In this document: positions 34,475-43,877 of the stretch, piece by piece
Position numbering within the stretch: position 1 is the first letter of the stretch
Layout: every line of letters starts with the position of its first letter
Source of the DNA: an uncultured Eubacteriales bacterium
GTDB taxonomy: Bacteria > Bacillota > Clostridia > Oscillospirales > CAG-272
Reading direction: 5' to 3'
Assembly: GCA_934446065.1 (NCBI GenBank)
Contig: CAKSDP010000001.1
Location: 1-64,000, forward strand
DNA length: 64,000 nt
Position numbers and translations under genes: made by a program
The notes under the pieces: model-generated
What the model saw: the letters and a program-made list of their open reading frames with translations, nothing else
The model's database searches: none
What the model was told of the DNA's origin: nothing

Positions 34475-35113
34475 TTATTTATCAAGTCCGTCGCCGGACA
34501 CCATTGTCTCAAGCACGTCTATATCTGTTGAAATATCGAGGATATCGTCCGACATTATCGCGTCAAGCTGGCGCTGCATCGCGCCGGCGACCGTGCCGAA
34601 GGCTTCACCGATCTCGGCTGCACCCGCTTCGGCTGCCGTGCCGCTTTTTGATAGATGCACGTATTTTTCGGCAAGCTTTGCGATGGTCGGCAGATAGTAG
34701 CTTTGGAATTTTCTCAGCTTTGCGGATTTTTCGGGCGCGCGGTAAAGTTCGGCTGAGATCTTTGCGAGCGCTTCCGTTATGCTGTCGATCCTTGCGTCGA
34801 TCTCGTTTGGAGCCGGATCTTTTGAAAGCTCAAGCGCGGCGGTAACTCTGCCGATCTCGGCGATGATCGCGTCCGCGTCACTGCTGCCTGTGTTGATCTT
34901 CCGTTCGGTGTATGTCACGACCTTCGGGCAGAGCTTTGCCGATACGGCAAATGCCACAGCCGACAGCGCGGCGATCGCGATGTAGTGATACCACATATAC
35001 ATCGGCGCGAATACGGCGCACACTATCCATACGGCTGCCGCGATCCAGATCGGAAGCGCCGACATCCTCTCGTGACGCTCGAATTTATCTACGGTGTGAA
35101 TATCTTTGTCCAT
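34475..35113 (-). CDS. XpaC-like membrane protein (5-bromo-4-chloroindolyl phosphate hydrolysis family)
   Basis: 212 residues with two N-terminal hydrophobic helices (~20-38 and ~44-62) and a helical cytoplasmic domain. The KLRKFQSYYLPTIAKLAEKYVHL stretch (~130-152) is the family hallmark. XpaC enhanced phosphatase-indicator hydrolysis in B. subtilis; its true role is unknown, and it is nearly always next to telA, as here. The upstream membrane-protein gene ends 3 bases before its start, so the genes are tightly coupled. Confidence 0.85.
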   Translation of the reverse strand: MDKDIHTVDKFERHERMSALPIWIAAAVWIVCAVFAPMYMWYHYIAIAALSAVAFAVSAKLCPKVVTYTERKINTGSSDADAIIAEIGRVTAALELSKDPAPNEIDARIDSITEALAKISAELYRAPEKSAKLRKFQSYYLPTIAKLAEKYVHLSKSGTAAEAGAAEIGEAFGTVAGAMQRQLDAIMSDDILDISTDIDVLETMVSGDGLDK

Positions 35114-35116
35114 GGC

Positions 35117-35956
35117 TCAGTTTTCGTCCTGCTTTGCAGCGTGCTCCGGTGCAGTCGAGCTGCCGCCGGTGACCTTTATCGCGGTGATTATGTCGATCGC
35201 GATGAATATAACAAGGGCTGCGCCGACGCAGAGCGACGCAAAGTTAAAGCTGAATGAATCGTCGGTGAGGCAGACCGCAAGCTCGGGCAGCGCGGCAGCG
35301 CCGGTGAAAGTGAATGCCGAGAATGCGCAGAAATAGTACGTCGCCGACTTCTGATTGTTCAGATGGAATCTGATGCGCTCGGTGAAGTAGAGCAGCAGGA
35401 ATGCGTACATCGAGAGATCAAGGTCGCGCAGAGGCGAGTTGATCGGCTCGCCGCTTCTGAAATATTCCTTCAGAAGCATTGATGCAGCCCAGACTGCGGG
35501 CGCAAACGAGAACGCAGTTCTTACGGAACTGTTCTTTATGAACGGGGAAGCGATAAGATAAACGGCGCTGAGTACGGCTGCGGCAGCCGCGATCGGTACG
35601 ATCTGCGGGAAGCGCATCTCAAGGTCGCGCTGGTTGATGATCACGGCGAAAACAGCTGAGCTGATCATGAGAAGTCCGGTGAGAACTGACGCAAACGTGC
35701 CGCCGGCGGTTATCGGCAGCTCGACGCCGAGAGATTTGTCGCGGCGTATTGCGATCGAACATACGAGAGCTATGATTATTGCGCACCACGGCAGGATGCG
35801 CGTAGCGTTTGACACCGGTGAGGAATCATAGTGAAATATAGCGTGATCGAAATTACCTGTCAGCGCGAAGTAGGTGCAGATCGCCGCAGCGGCGGTGATC
35901 GCGATAATTATTGCAAAAACGAGCACAAGTACCCGTGAAGTTTTGTTTTTCATCAT
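35117..35956 (-). CDS. Multi-pass membrane protein, first gene of the TelA operon
   Basis: 279 residues from the ATG at 35956 (a weak purine-rich site precedes it; the ATG at 35953 is equally possible). About eight hydrophobic segments, starting with VLVLVFAIIIAITAAAAI. No recognised catalytic motif. It is the first gene of the xpaC-telA-lemA-TPM series with a 3-base gap to xpaC. The context suggests a structural or sensing part of the same envelope-associated module. Family unassigned. Confidence 0.65.
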   Translation of the reverse strand: MMKNKTSRVLVLVFAIIIAITAAAAICTYFALTGNFDHAIFHYDSSPVSNATRILPWCAIIIALVCSIAIRRDKSLGVELPITAGGTFASVLTGLLMISSAVFAVIINQRDLEMRFPQIVPIAAAAAVLSAVYLIASPFIKNSSVRTAFSFAPAVWAASMLLKEYFRSGEPINSPLRDLDLSMYAFLLLYFTERIRFHLNNQKSATYYFCAFSAFTFTGAAALPELAVCLTDDSFSFNFASLCVGAALVIFIAIDIITAIKVTGGSSTAPEHAAKQDEN

Positions 35957-36024
35957 GTGAAACGCTTCTTTCTCATAAAACTTGCCGTGTCGCGGCATAA
36001 CTTTTTCCAAACATATCATTTATT

Positions 36025-36053
36025 ATAATACCACATTTTCCTCAATGCCGCAA
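36025..36053 (-). promoter_or_regulatory. Candidate promoter of the TelA operon
   Basis: Minus strand TTGCGG (36048-36053), 17-base spacer, TATTAT (36025-36030); an overlapping TATAAT is also present three bases downstream. It is divergent from the S10 operon promoter. Confidence 0.5.
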
Positions 36054-36202
36054 TAACAAAAATGTAACTTTATAAAAATATCTTTCCCTTGAGCGGCGGT
36101 GATGTGCTGCCGCTGCATGATAATGTGCAATATGTACAAATACCCTGCGCAAAATTCATGAAATTTCTAACAAATAAAATTTGCGCAAATAATGCAAACT
36201 CC

Positions 36203-36231
36203 TTGCATTAATAATTGAAATATGGTAAAAT
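36203..36231 (+). promoter_or_regulatory. Promoter of the S10 ribosomal protein operon
   Basis: TTGCAT (36203-36208), 17-base spacer, TAAAAT (36226-36231) in AT-rich DNA. The predicted transcript begins near 36238 and has a ~195-base leader. Between this and the divergent TelA-operon promoter I see no gene. Confidence 0.65.
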
Positions 36232-36237
36232 TATAAG

Positions 36238-36432
36238 GCTTGATGTGTAGTCTCACGGGAGGTTGCCGCCCTTTGTACTGCTGAGTGCGGGGAATTTTCG
36301 CGGGACATGTCCCTCGGGGCAAGGCTGCACGCTGGTGTTTCCGGATTTGTTCCGGTTTAATTCGGGACAGAGAAGAAACGCCCGGCAGCGTGTCGGCTTC
36401 TCATCAAAGTAAAAAAGAAGGAGAAAATCAAG
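36238..36432 (+). promoter_or_regulatory. Long structured 5' leader of the S10 operon
   Basis: About 195 noncoding bases precede rpsJ. They include a self-complementary GGGACATGTCCC (36302-36313) and GC-rich stretches able to pair further on (for example around 36332 and 36382). S10 operon leaders of this length are often targets of autogenous control by L4 in other bacteria. No specific known structure is recognised here. Confidence 0.4.
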
Positions 36433-36741
36433 GTGGCAGTAAACGAAAAAGTCAGAATCAGACTTAAGAGCTACGAACACTCGCTTGTCGATGCTGCGGC
36501 AGCGAAGGTCGTAGAGGTTGCTAAGAGAAACGGCGCTGAGGTCTCCGGACCCATTCCGCTTCCCACTGAGAAGGAGATCATTACTATCCTTCGCGCTGTT
36601 CACAAGTACAAGGACAGCCGCGAGCAGTTTGAGCACCGCACTCATAAGCGTCTGATCGAGATCCGCAAGCCCTCCAGAGAGCTTGTTGAAGCGCTCATGA
36701 ACATTGAGCTTCCCGCCGGCGTCGAGATCGATCTCAGATAA
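36433..36741 (+). CDS. rpsJ: 30S ribosomal protein S10
   Basis: 102 residues, GTG start with AGAAGGAG upstream. [21 protein letters not shown] and [10 protein letters not shown] are typical; the C-terminal [24 protein letters not shown] is conserved. S10 is part of the 30S head and also the NusE transcription antitermination factor. First gene of the S10 cluster. A 183-base gap separates it from rplC, wider than usual for this operon. Confidence 0.98.
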   Translation: MAVNEKVRIRLKSYEHSLVDAAAAKVVEVAKRNGAEVSGPIPLPTEKEIITILRAVHKYKDSREQFEHRTHKRLIEIRKPSRELVEALMNIELPAGVEIDLR

Positions 36742-36924
36742 CGCCTACCAGCCGAAAAATCCACCGTTCAGAGCGAAAGCTTCGGGTCATGCCTTCCTTA
36801 ATATATGCTGAATTTCGGATGAGCAAGATCGGGCGATGCTTGATGGCGGAAAGGTCATGTTGGCATTTCCGGATGGCTGCCGGATAAAATCAAGGTGTCA
36901 ACCAATAACCTTCAGGAGGAAAAA
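36742..36924 (+). other. Noncoding gap inside the S10 operon (rpsJ-rplC)
   Basis: 183 bases without a convincing reading frame. It has repeated short complementary GC-rich elements (for example around 36860-36885) and ends in the rplC RBS. No promoter of good quality is visible. Possible processing or regulatory RNA segment. Confidence 0.3.
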
Positions 36925-37557
36925 ATGAAAAAAGGAATCATCGGAAAGAAGCTGGGTATGACCCAGATCTTCGACGAAAACGGACTTGTGATCCCGGTTA
37001 CCGTAATTGAAGCCGGCCCCTGCTCCGTTGTGCAGAAGAAGACAGTCCAGAACGACGGATATTCCGCAGTTCAGCTCTCGTTCGGCGACATTCGCGAAAA
37101 GCTCGTGACCAAGCCGATGGCAGGACACTTCAAGAAGGCGGGCGTTCAGCCTGCAAGACATCTCAAGGAGTTCCGCCTTGATGATGCAGAGGATCGTAAC
37201 GTTGGCGACGTAGTGGCCGCCGATACCTTCGCCGCAGGCGATAAGGTCGACATTACAGGCACTACAAAGGGCCGCGGTTACACCGGTGCTGTCAAGAGAT
37301 GGAACAACCACATCCTCAGAATGACTCACGGTACCGGTCCTATCCACCGTCAGGTCGGATCTATGGGCGCGTGCTCGAGCCCCTCGAGAGTTTATAAGAA
37401 TAAAAAGATGGCAGGTCAGTACGGTAACGAGCGCGTGACCGTTCTGAATCTGGAAGTTGTCAAGGTGGACGCTGAGAAGAATCTCATCGCAGTCAAGGGT
37501 GCCGTTCCCGGTGCTCGCGGCGGTATCGTGTTCCTCCGCGACAGCGTTAAAGCGTAA
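36925..37557 (+). CDS. rplC: 50S ribosomal protein L3
   Basis: 210 residues from the ATG at 36925, with AGGAGG close by. [13 protein letters not shown] at the start, and [13 protein letters not shown] with HRQVGSMG in the loop that reaches the peptidyl transferase centre. Binds 23S rRNA early in assembly. The longer frame upstream has no RBS. Confidence 0.98.
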   Translation: MKKGIIGKKLGMTQIFDENGLVIPVTVIEAGPCSVVQKKTVQNDGYSAVQLSFGDIREKLVTKPMAGHFKKAGVQPARHLKEFRLDDAEDRNVGDVVAADTFAAGDKVDITGTTKGRGYTGAVKRWNNHILRMTHGTGPIHRQVGSMGACSSPSRVYKNKKMAGQYGNERVTVLNLEVVKVDAEKNLIAVKGAVPGARGGIVFLRDSVKA

Positions 37558-37577
37558 GCCGGAAGGAGGAAATCAGA

Positions 37578-38204
37578 ATGCCAGAAATTAAAGTTGTTAA
37601 TATGGCGGGAGCTGAGGTCGGCAAGATGACTCTGTCCGACAAGGTTTTCGGAGCCGATGTGAATGCGGCTGTCCTCCACACCGCAGTTAAGGCGTATCTC
37701 GCAAATCAGAGACAGGGCACGCAGTCCACGCTCACCCGCTCTGAAGTATCCGGCGGCGGAAGAAAGCCCTGGAGACAGAAGGGATCCGGTCGTGCAAGAC
37801 AGGGATCTACCCGTTCTCCTCAGTGGACTCACGGCGGTATCGCCCTCGGTCCGAAGCCCCGCTGCTATAAGGTCAAGATGAACAAGAAGGAGCGCCGCGT
37901 TGCTATGTTCAGCGCTTTCTCCTCCAAGGTGGCTGAGGAGAATCTTATCATCGTTGATAAGATCGAGGCTGCTGAGTTCAAGACCAAAGTAATGGTAAGT
38001 ATGCTCGCTGCTGTCGGTGCAGGCAAGAAGTCCCTCGTGGTTCTTCCCGAAGCTGACGAGAAGGTGGTCCGCAGCTTCACCAACATCCCCGGCGTAAAGG
38101 TCGCTCAGTATAACACCATCAGTGTGTACGACATACTGAATAGCGATTCTCTTGTACTTGCCCGCGAGGCAGTCACGAAAATCGAGGAGGTGTACGCAGA
38201 ATGA
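37578..38204 (+). CDS. rplD: 50S ribosomal protein L4
   Basis: 208 residues. The conserved loop SGGGRKPWRQKGSGRARQGS (~56-75) lines the exit tunnel and is where macrolide-resistance changes arise in other species; it looks wild-type. L4 is the usual feedback regulator of S10 operons. RBS AAGGAGG. Overlaps rplW by 4 bases. Confidence 0.98.
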   Translation: MPEIKVVNMAGAEVGKMTLSDKVFGADVNAAVLHTAVKAYLANQRQGTQSTLTRSEVSGGGRKPWRQKGSGRARQGSTRSPQWTHGGIALGPKPRCYKVKMNKKERRVAMFSAFSSKVAEENLIIVDKIEAAEFKTKVMVSMLAAVGAGKKSLVVLPEADEKVVRSFTNIPGVKVAQYNTISVYDILNSDSLVLAREAVTKIEEVYAE

Positions 38205-38494
38205 AACTGGCACAGGATATCATCGTAAAGCCGATCATTACTGAGAAATCCATGGACATGATCTCTGAGAAGAAGTATGTGTTCAAGGTCGCTCGCAATG
38301 CAACCAAGTCCGAGATTGCAAACGCAGTCAAGGAGCTGTTCAAGGTTGATGTTGCAAGTGTCAACACGATCAACATGAAGAAGAAGCCCAAAAGACTCCG
38401 TTACAGCACCGGTTACACCGCTGCGTGGAAAAAGGCTATCGTTACTCTGAAGCCCGATTCCAAGACGATCGAGTTCTTTGAGGGACTTAACTGA
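38201..38494 (+). CDS. rplW: 50S ribosomal protein L23
   Basis: 97 residues. DIIVKPIITEKSM at the start and NTINMKKKPKRLRYSTGYT in the rRNA-binding loop. L23 sits at the tunnel exit and docks trigger factor and SRP. Its ATG overlaps the rplD stop (ATGA). Confidence 0.98.
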   Translation: MKLAQDIIVKPIITEKSMDMISEKKYVFKVARNATKSEIANAVKELFKVDVASVNTINMKKKPKRLRYSTGYTAAWKKAIVTLKPDSKTIEFFEGLN

Positions 38495-38510
38495 TAGGGG
38501 GTGCGAATAA

Positions 38511-39341
38511 ATGCCGACAATCAAATATAAGCCTACTACCAACGGCCGGCGTAACATGACTGTTCCTTCTTTTGAGGAGCTGACAAAGTTCACACCTGAG
38601 AAGAGCCTTATCACCATCAAAAAGAAGAATGCAGGACGCAACAGCTACGGCCGCATCACCGTTCGCCATCGCGGCGGCGGTAACAAGCAGAAGTACCGCA
38701 TCATCGACTTCAAGCGCCTTGAGAACAAGAGCGCTAAGGTCATCGGCGTTGAGTACGATCCTAACAGAACCGCGTACATCGCGCTTCTTCAGGATGATGC
38801 AGGCAAGAAGAGCTACATCATTGCTCCGGTAGGCGTCACCGACGGCGACGTTCTCTACACCGGCCCTGATGCAGATATCAAACCCGGCAACACCCTGCCG
38901 ATCGCCAACATCCCCGTTGGTACCTTCATCCACAACATTGAGCTTTACCCCGGCAAGGGCGGTCAGCTTGTCCGTTCCGCTGGTGCGCAGGCTCAGCTTA
39001 TGGCTAAGGAGAACGGCATGGCTCAGGTGCGTCTCCCCTCCGGCGAGGTTCGCCTTGTTCGCCTGGACTGCAAAGCTACAATCGGTCAGATTGGCAACAT
39101 CGAGCATGACACCGTCAAGGTCGGTAAAGCCGGTAAGACCCGTCATAAGGGCATTCGCCCCACAGTTCGCGGTTCTGTCATGAACCCCTGCGATCACCCT
39201 CACGGCGGTGGTGAAGGACGTTCCCCGATCGGTCGTCCGTCCCCTGTTACCCCTTGGGGTAAGCCGGCACTGGGCTATAAGACCCGTGATAAGAAGGCGA
39301 GAACAGATAAGTTCATCGTGAAGCGCAGAAATAGTAAGTAA
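38511..39341 (+). CDS. rplB: 50S ribosomal protein L2
   Basis: 276 residues. [20 protein letters not shown] near 44-63 and the C-terminal [19 protein letters not shown], whose His (DHPHGGG) is needed for peptidyl transferase activity. RBS GGGGGTG. Normal length. Confidence 0.98.
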   Translation: MPTIKYKPTTNGRRNMTVPSFEELTKFTPEKSLITIKKKNAGRNSYGRITVRHRGGGNKQKYRIIDFKRLENKSAKVIGVEYDPNRTAYIALLQDDAGKKSYIIAPVGVTDGDVLYTGPDADIKPGNTLPIANIPVGTFIHNIELYPGKGGQLVRSAGAQAQLMAKENGMAQVRLPSGEVRLVRLDCKATIGQIGNIEHDTVKVGKAGKTRHKGIRPTVRGSVMNPCDHPHGGGEGRSPIGRPSPVTPWGKPALGYKTRDKKARTDKFIVKRRNSK

Positions 39342-39358
39342 GGAAGGAGGCACCACAG

Positions 39359-39640
39359 ATGAGCAGAAGCCTTAAGAAACCCATTTATGTCGAGGACAAA
39401 CTGTACAACCGTATCGTCGCAATGAACGAGAAGGGTGAGAAGAAGGTTCTCAAGACTTGGTCGAGAGCATCCGTTATTTTCCCTGAGTTCGTCGGACACA
39501 CGATCGCTGTACACGACGGCAGAAAGCATATTCCTGTATATGTGACAGAGGACATGGTCGGTCACAGACTCGGTGAGTTTGCCCCCACCCGTACTTTCCG
39601 CGGACACGCAGGCTCCAAAACATCCAACAACGGTAAATGA
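39359..39640 (+). CDS. rpsS: 30S ribosomal protein S19
   Basis: 93 residues. [15 protein letters not shown], then [23 protein letters not shown] split across 35-58, and the GEFAPTRTF end. Binds 16S rRNA with S13 in the 30S head. RBS GGAGG. Confidence 0.98.
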   Translation: MSRSLKKPIYVEDKLYNRIVAMNEKGEKKVLKTWSRASVIFPEFVGHTIAVHDGRKHIPVYVTEDMVGHRLGEFAPTRTFRGHAGSKTSNNGK

Positions 39641-39664
39641 TTGGCGAGAGGAGAAAGCTAAACA

Positions 39665-40000
39665 ATGGAAGCAAGAGCATATCTTAAATTCGTTCGCATC
39701 TCCCCGCGCAAGGTCAAGATCGTTCTGGATCTGATCCGCGGCAAGGATGCGGCAAGCGCAAGAGGTATTCTCAAGAATACCCCGAAGGCTGCAAGCGAGC
39801 ATCTCATAAAGCTGCTCGACCGCGCCGTAGCGGATGCTGAAACCAACTTCGGCATGAACCGCGACAACCTTTATGTATCCGAGTGCTTCGTCTGCCCCGG
39901 ACCTACCCTGAAGCGTCTTATGCCCAGAGGTAAGGGAAGCGCAGACAGAATACTCAAGAGAACAAGTCACATCACCCTTGCGGTGAAAGAAAGAAACTGA
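39665..40000 (+). CDS. rplV: 50S ribosomal protein L22
   Basis: 111 residues. [20 protein letters not shown] opens it. [20 protein letters not shown] forms the beta-hairpin that lines the exit tunnel, with no macrolide-resistance insertion visible. RBS GAGGAGA. Confidence 0.98.
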   Translation: MEARAYLKFVRISPRKVKIVLDLIRGKDAASARGILKNTPKAASEHLIKLLDRAVADAETNFGMNRDNLYVSECFVCPGPTLKRLMPRGKGSADRILKRTSHITLAVKERN

Positions 40001-40016
40001 GGGAGGTAGCAAAAGT

Positions 40017-40901
40017 ATGGGACAGAAAGTTAATCCCCACGGTCTGCGCGTAGGCGTTATCAAAAACTGGGATTCCAGATGGTTCGTCAGCGATGAGGCC
40101 TTCGGCGATACCCTCGTTTCTGACTACAAGATCAGAAGGTACCTCAAGAACCGTCTTCAGGCTGCAGGCGTGCCGAAGATCGAGATCGAGCGCGACGGAA
40201 AGGGTGCAGTCCGCATCTTTATCCACTGCGCAAAGCCCGGTATGATTATTGGCCGCGGCGGCGCTGAGATCGAGAAGCTTCGTGCAGACGTCGAAAAGCT
40301 GGTCGGTGCTCCCGTGAGCCTCAATGTTATCGAGGTCAAGAGCATTGATCTGAACGCTCAGCTCGTTGCAGAGAATATCGCAAGCCAGCTCGAGCGCCGT
40401 ATCGCTTTCCGCCGTGCAATGAAGCAGGCTATCGGCCGCACCATGATGCAGGGCGCAAAGGGTATCAAGGTCAGCGTGAGCGGACGTCTCGGCGGCGCCG
40501 AGATCGCTCGTACCGAGCATTATCATGACGGTACCATTCCGCTGCAGACCCTTCGTGCAGACATCGATTACGGATTCTGGGAGGCAAACACCACCTACGG
40601 TAAGATCGGCGTTAAGGTCTGGATCTACCACGGTGAGGTCCTCTCCGAGGTTGCCCGCACCGGCGAGCGCCCCGAGCGCCGTCAGAGACGCGATGACCGC
40701 AGAGGCGACCGCCGTGGCGATCGCAGAAACGGTGACCGCCGTTCGCAGGGCAGAGGCGAAGGACGCAGAGATGACCGCCGCGGTGGTCAGGGACGCGGCC
40801 CGCGCAGAGATGACCGCAATATCAACGCAGGTGCAAGAGCAACAAGACCTGTGGCTCCCAAAGCTGCACCTAAGGCAGAAGTGGAAGGGGGCGCTGAATA
40901 A
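40017..40901 (+). CDS. rpsC: 30S ribosomal protein S3 with long basic/acidic tail
   Basis: 294 residues against the usual ~215-225. Residues 1-~216 are a normal S3: [13 protein letters not shown], the KH domain with [12 protein letters not shown] (~77-88), [12 protein letters not shown] and [11 protein letters not shown]. The remaining ~78 residues are an Arg/Asp/Gly-rich repeat ([17 protein letters not shown] pattern), then an Ala/Pro/Lys stretch ending in EVEGGAE. The tail looks intrinsically disordered, like RGG-type RNA-binding segments. rplP starts on the last base of the stop (TAATG), so the extension is truly in frame. The tail may contact mRNA or assembly factors; inference only. Confidence 0.96.
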   Translation: MGQKVNPHGLRVGVIKNWDSRWFVSDEAFGDTLVSDYKIRRYLKNRLQAAGVPKIEIERDGKGAVRIFIHCAKPGMIIGRGGAEIEKLRADVEKLVGAPVSLNVIEVKSIDLNAQLVAENIASQLERRIAFRRAMKQAIGRTMMQGAKGIKVSVSGRLGGAEIARTEHYHDGTIPLQTLRADIDYGFWEANTTYGKIGVKVWIYHGEVLSEVARTGERPERRQRRDDRRGDRRGDRRNGDRRSQGRGEGRRDDRRGGQGRGPRRDDRNINAGARATRPVAPKAAPKAEVEGGAE

Positions 40902-41332
40902 TGTTAATGCCGAAAAGGGTTAAATACAGACGTGTCCAGAGAGGCAGACTCAAGGGTAAGGCAGTCCGCGGCAACCGCGTGACTAACGGAAGCTACGGTC
41001 TCGTGGCGCTGGAGCCGGCATGGATCACCAGCAACCAGATCGAGGCAGCCCGTATCGCTATGACCCGTTACATCCGCCGTGGCGGACAGGTCTGGATCAA
41101 GATCTTCCCGGATAAGCCCATTACCGAGAAGCCCGCTGAGACCCGAATGGGTTCCGGTAAGGGATCTCCCGAGTATTGGGTAGCCGTTGTTAAGCCGGGC
41201 AGAGTTATGTTCGAAATGGACGGCGTTTCTGAAGAGATCGCAAAAGAAGCAATGCGTCTTGCAATGCATAAGCTTCCTATCAAGTGCCGCTTTGTCACCA
41301 AGGCTCAGCTTGATGCGGAGCTTGACGCTTAA
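40901..41332 (+). CDS. rplP: 50S ribosomal protein L16
   Basis: 143 residues. [15 protein letters not shown] at the start, then [22 protein letters not shown] in two parts and [20 protein letters not shown]16 helps place aminoacyl-tRNA in the A site. A TAATG overlap with rpsC couples translation. Confidence 0.98.
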   Translation: MLMPKRVKYRRVQRGRLKGKAVRGNRVTNGSYGLVALEPAWITSNQIEAARIAMTRYIRRGGQVWIKIFPDKPITEKPAETRMGSGKGSPEYWVAVVKPGRVMFEMDGVSEEIAKEAMRLAMHKLPIKCRFVTKAQLDAELDA

Positions 41333-41346
41333 GGAGGGATTTGGCT

Positions 41347-41535
41347 GTGACTGCAACAGAACTTAGAAAACTGTCCGGCGCTGAACTGGACACAAAGCTC
41401 CGCGACCTGAAGGATGAGCTGTTCAAGCTCCGCTTCCAGCACGCGATCAATCAGCTCGACAACCCTCATAAGATTGCGGATGTCAAAAAGGATATCGCTC
41501 GCGTAATGACCGTTATCCGCGAAAAGAACGCATAA
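41347..41535 (+). CDS. rpmC: 50S ribosomal protein L29
   Basis: 62 residues if the GTG at 41347 is used: AGGAGG lies nine bases upstream and the product (M)TATELRKLSGAEL aligns with other L29 starts. A TTG at 41341 is too close to the RBS. FKLRFQHAINQLDNPHKIADVKKDIARV is typical, in two helices. L29 sits by the tunnel exit next to L23. Confidence 0.95.
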   Translation: MTATELRKLSGAELDTKLRDLKDELFKLRFQHAINQLDNPHKIADVKKDIARVMTVIREKNA

Positions 41536-41548
41536 GGGGGTATAAGAG

Positions 41549-41809
41549 ATGGAAGAGACCCGTAACCTCAGAAAAACCAGAGTTGGGCGTGTCGTCAGCG
41601 ATAAGATGGACAAGAGCATTGTCGTCGCGATCGAGGACAACGTAAAGCACCCCATCTACGGTAAGATCATCAGACGTACCACCAAGATCCATGCTCACGA
41701 CGAGAACAACGAGTGCGGCATCGGTGACAGAGTGGAAGTAATGGAAACCAGACCTCTCTCCAAGACGAAGAGATGGCGCCTCGTTTCCGTTATCGAGAAA
41801 GCAAAATAA
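41549..41809 (+). CDS. rpsQ: 30S ribosomal protein S17
   Basis: 86 residues. [20 protein letters not shown] and [19 protein letters not shown], then [21 protein letters not shown]. An early-binding 16S rRNA protein of the OB fold. RBS GGGGG. Confidence 0.98.
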   Translation: MEETRNLRKTRVGRVVSDKMDKSIVVAIEDNVKHPIYGKIIRRTTKIHAHDENNECGIGDRVEVMETRPLSKTKRWRLVSVIEKAK

Positions 41810-41897
41810 TCCTTCATACCGGATACATCAAAGAATGTAGTCCAAATTGCATCCGCCAAATAACGGATGTATCAGTGAATCAAGGGAGGAAAAAACA

Positions 41898-42266
41898 GTG
41901 ATTCAGCAACAGTCATATATGAAGGTTGCCGACAACACGGGCGCTAAAGAGATCATGTGCATCAGAGTGCTCGGCGGCACCGGCAGACGCTACGCCAACA
42001 TCGGCGATGTTGTTGTAGCCTGCGTTAAGAAGGCGACGCCCGGCGGCGTTGTCAAAAAGGGTGATGTTGTTCGCGCTGTCGTCGTAAGAAGTGTTAAGGG
42101 TGTCCGCCGCGCGGACGGTTCCTACATCAAGTTCGACGAGAACGCTGCTGTCATCATCGGTGATGATAAGAACCCGAAGGGAACCCGTATTTTTGGACCT
42201 GTGGCTCGTGAGCTTCGTGAGCACGACTACACCAAGATCCTTTCCCTTGCGCCGGAAGTACTGTGA
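41898..42266 (+). CDS. rplN: 50S ribosomal protein L14
   Basis: 122 residues from the GTG at 41898 (GGGAGGA seven bases before). [20 protein letters not shown] and the [14 protein letters not shown] end are standard. L14 forms the inter-subunit bridge and is the target of RsfS, also encoded in this window. An ~88-base gap precedes it. Confidence 0.98.
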   Translation: MIQQQSYMKVADNTGAKEIMCIRVLGGTGRRYANIGDVVVACVKKATPGGVVKKGDVVRAVVVRSVKGVRRADGSYIKFDENAAVIIGDDKNPKGTRIFGPVARELREHDYTKILSLAPEVL

Positions 42267-42281
42267 CGGAGGAGAGATGAG

Positions 42282-42596
42282 ATGAAAAATAAGATTCATG
42301 TAAAATCCGAAGACACTGTTATCGTTATCTCCGGTGACGATAAGGGTAAGAAGGGCAAGGTCCTTGAGGTTTCCCCCAAGGAGGGCAAGGTCATCGTTCA
42401 GGGCGTCAACATCGTAAAGAAGCACGTCCGTCCCCGCCCGCCCCAGGAGAACGGCGGTATCGTTGAGGTCGAGGGTGCCATCTACGCATCCAAGGTCCAG
42501 ATCTGCTGCTCCAAGTGCGGCGCTACCCGCGTAAAGCACGCTGAAAAGAACGGCAAGAAGATCAGAGTTTGCGCCAAGTGCGGCGCTGCACTGTAA
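42282..42596 (+). CDS. rplX: 50S ribosomal protein L24 with C4 zinc motif
   Basis: 104 residues. The KOW element is VIVISGDDKGKKGKVLEV (~14-31). The C-terminal part has CSKCG and CAKCG pairs (~74-78 and ~97-101), a zinc-ribbon form frequent in Firmicutes. L24 starts 50S assembly. RBS GGAGGAG. Confidence 0.98.
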   Translation: MKNKIHVKSEDTVIVISGDDKGKKGKVLEVSPKEGKVIVQGVNIVKKHVRPRPPQENGGIVEVEGAIYASKVQICCSKCGATRVKHAEKNGKKIRVCAKCGAAL

Positions 42597-42609
42597 GGAG
42601 GTTTGACTC

Positions 42610-43149
42610 ATGGAAAGAATCAGAGAACTGTATGTAAATGAGGCTGCCCCCGCTCTTATGAAGAAATTCGAGTACAAGAGCACAATGCAGATCCCCAAGC
42701 TCGAGAAGGTCGTCATCAACGTCGGAGCAGGCGATGCTAAGGAAAATTCCAAGGTTATCGACAGCATCATCGAGGATCTCGGTCTCATCACCGGTCAGAA
42801 GGCCGTTCCCACCTACGCAAAGAAGTCCGTCGCTAACTTCAAGCTCCGTCAGGGCATGAAGATCGGTGCAAAGGTTACCCTCCGCGGCAGCCGTATGTAC
42901 GAGTTTGTCGACAGACTCTTCAACCTCGCTCTGCCCCGCGTCCGCGACTTCAAGGGTATCAATCCCGACGGCTTCGACGGAAGAGGCAACTACTCCCTCG
43001 GTCTGAAGGAGCAGCTCATCTTCCCCGAGATCGAGTATGAGAAGGTTGACAAGATCCGCGGTATGGACATCGCGTTCGTTACCACCGCGAACACCGACGA
43101 AGAAGCAAGAGAGCTGCTCACACTTCTGGGCGCTCCGTTCGCAAGATAA
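42610..43149 (+). CDS. rplE: 50S ribosomal protein L5
   Basis: 179 residues. [39 protein letters not shown] in two pieces, and [31 protein letters not shown]. Binds 5S rRNA. RBS AAGGAGG. Confidence 0.98.
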   Translation: MERIRELYVNEAAPALMKKFEYKSTMQIPKLEKVVINVGAGDAKENSKVIDSIIEDLGLITGQKAVPTYAKKSVANFKLRQGMKIGAKVTLRGSRMYEFVDRLFNLALPRVRDFKGINPDGFDGRGNYSLGLKEQLIFPEIEYEKVDKIRGMDIAFVTTANTDEEARELLTLLGAPFAR

Positions 43150-43168
43150 GGAAAGGGGATAAAAGACA

Positions 43169-43354
43169 ATGGCAAAGAAAGCTATGATTCTGAAGCAGCA
43201 GAAGAAGCAGAAGTTCTCCACCAGAGAGTACAACCGCTGCAAGATCTGCGGCCGTCCTCATGCTTATCTCCGCAAGTACGGCATCTGCCGTATCTGCTTC
43301 CGTGAGCTTGCCTACAAGGGAGAGATCCCTGGCGTCCGCAAGGCGAGCTGGTAA
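43169..43354 (+). CDS. rpsZ: 30S ribosomal protein S14, zinc-binding type
   Basis: 61 residues. [20 protein letters not shown] gives the two CxxC pairs (24/27 and 40/43) of the zinc-dependent short S14 form, opposite to the longer Cys-free form used in zinc limitation. RBS AAAGGGG. A 107-base noncoding gap to rpsH follows. Confidence 0.98.
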   Translation: MAKKAMILKQQKKQKFSTREYNRCKICGRPHAYLRKYGICRICFRELAYKGEIPGVRKASW

Positions 43355-43461
43355 GCCACTATCCGCGCCGATAGGAAAGTAAAATTTAACCGTCGGCGAG
43401 CGGCCGCAAATCAACTGCGGCAGCAAGAATTATTAACTTGCATGACAGGAGGAAACTAATT

Positions 43462-43860
43462 ATGCAGATGTCAGATGTAATCGCAGATATGCTGACACGT
43501 ATCAGAAACGCAAGCAATGCAAAGCATGAAAGTGTGGATATTCCCGCTTCCAATATGAAGAAGGCTATTGCCGATATCCTTCTCGCTGAGGGCTTCGTCC
43601 GCGGAGTCCAGGTGATCGAGGACGGCAAGCAGGGCGTTATCCGCATAACCCTCAAGTACGGTCAGGGTAAGGCTAAGGTAATCCACGGCATCCGCCGCGT
43701 ATCCAAGCCCGGTCTGCGTATGTATTCAAGCTGCGAGGATATGCCGAAGGTCATGAACGGCCTTGGTATCGCCATCGTATCAACCTCAAAGGGCATTATG
43801 ACCGACAAGCGCGCTCGTCGCGAGAATGTCGGCGGCGAGATCCTCGCCTTTGTCTGGTAA
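43462..43860 (+). CDS. rpsH: 30S ribosomal protein S8
   Basis: 132 residues from the ATG at 43462 (AGGAGG). [21 protein letters not shown] and the C-terminal [25 protein letters not shown] in two parts. Binds the central 16S domain; S8 is the spc-operon regulator in some bacteria. Confidence 0.98.
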   Translation: MQMSDVIADMLTRIRNASNAKHESVDIPASNMKKAIADILLAEGFVRGVQVIEDGKQGVIRITLKYGQGKAKVIHGIRRVSKPGLRMYSSCEDMPKVMNGLGIAIVSTSKGIMTDKRARRENVGGEILAFVW

Positions 43861-43877
43861 GAAAGGGGTAATACAAG

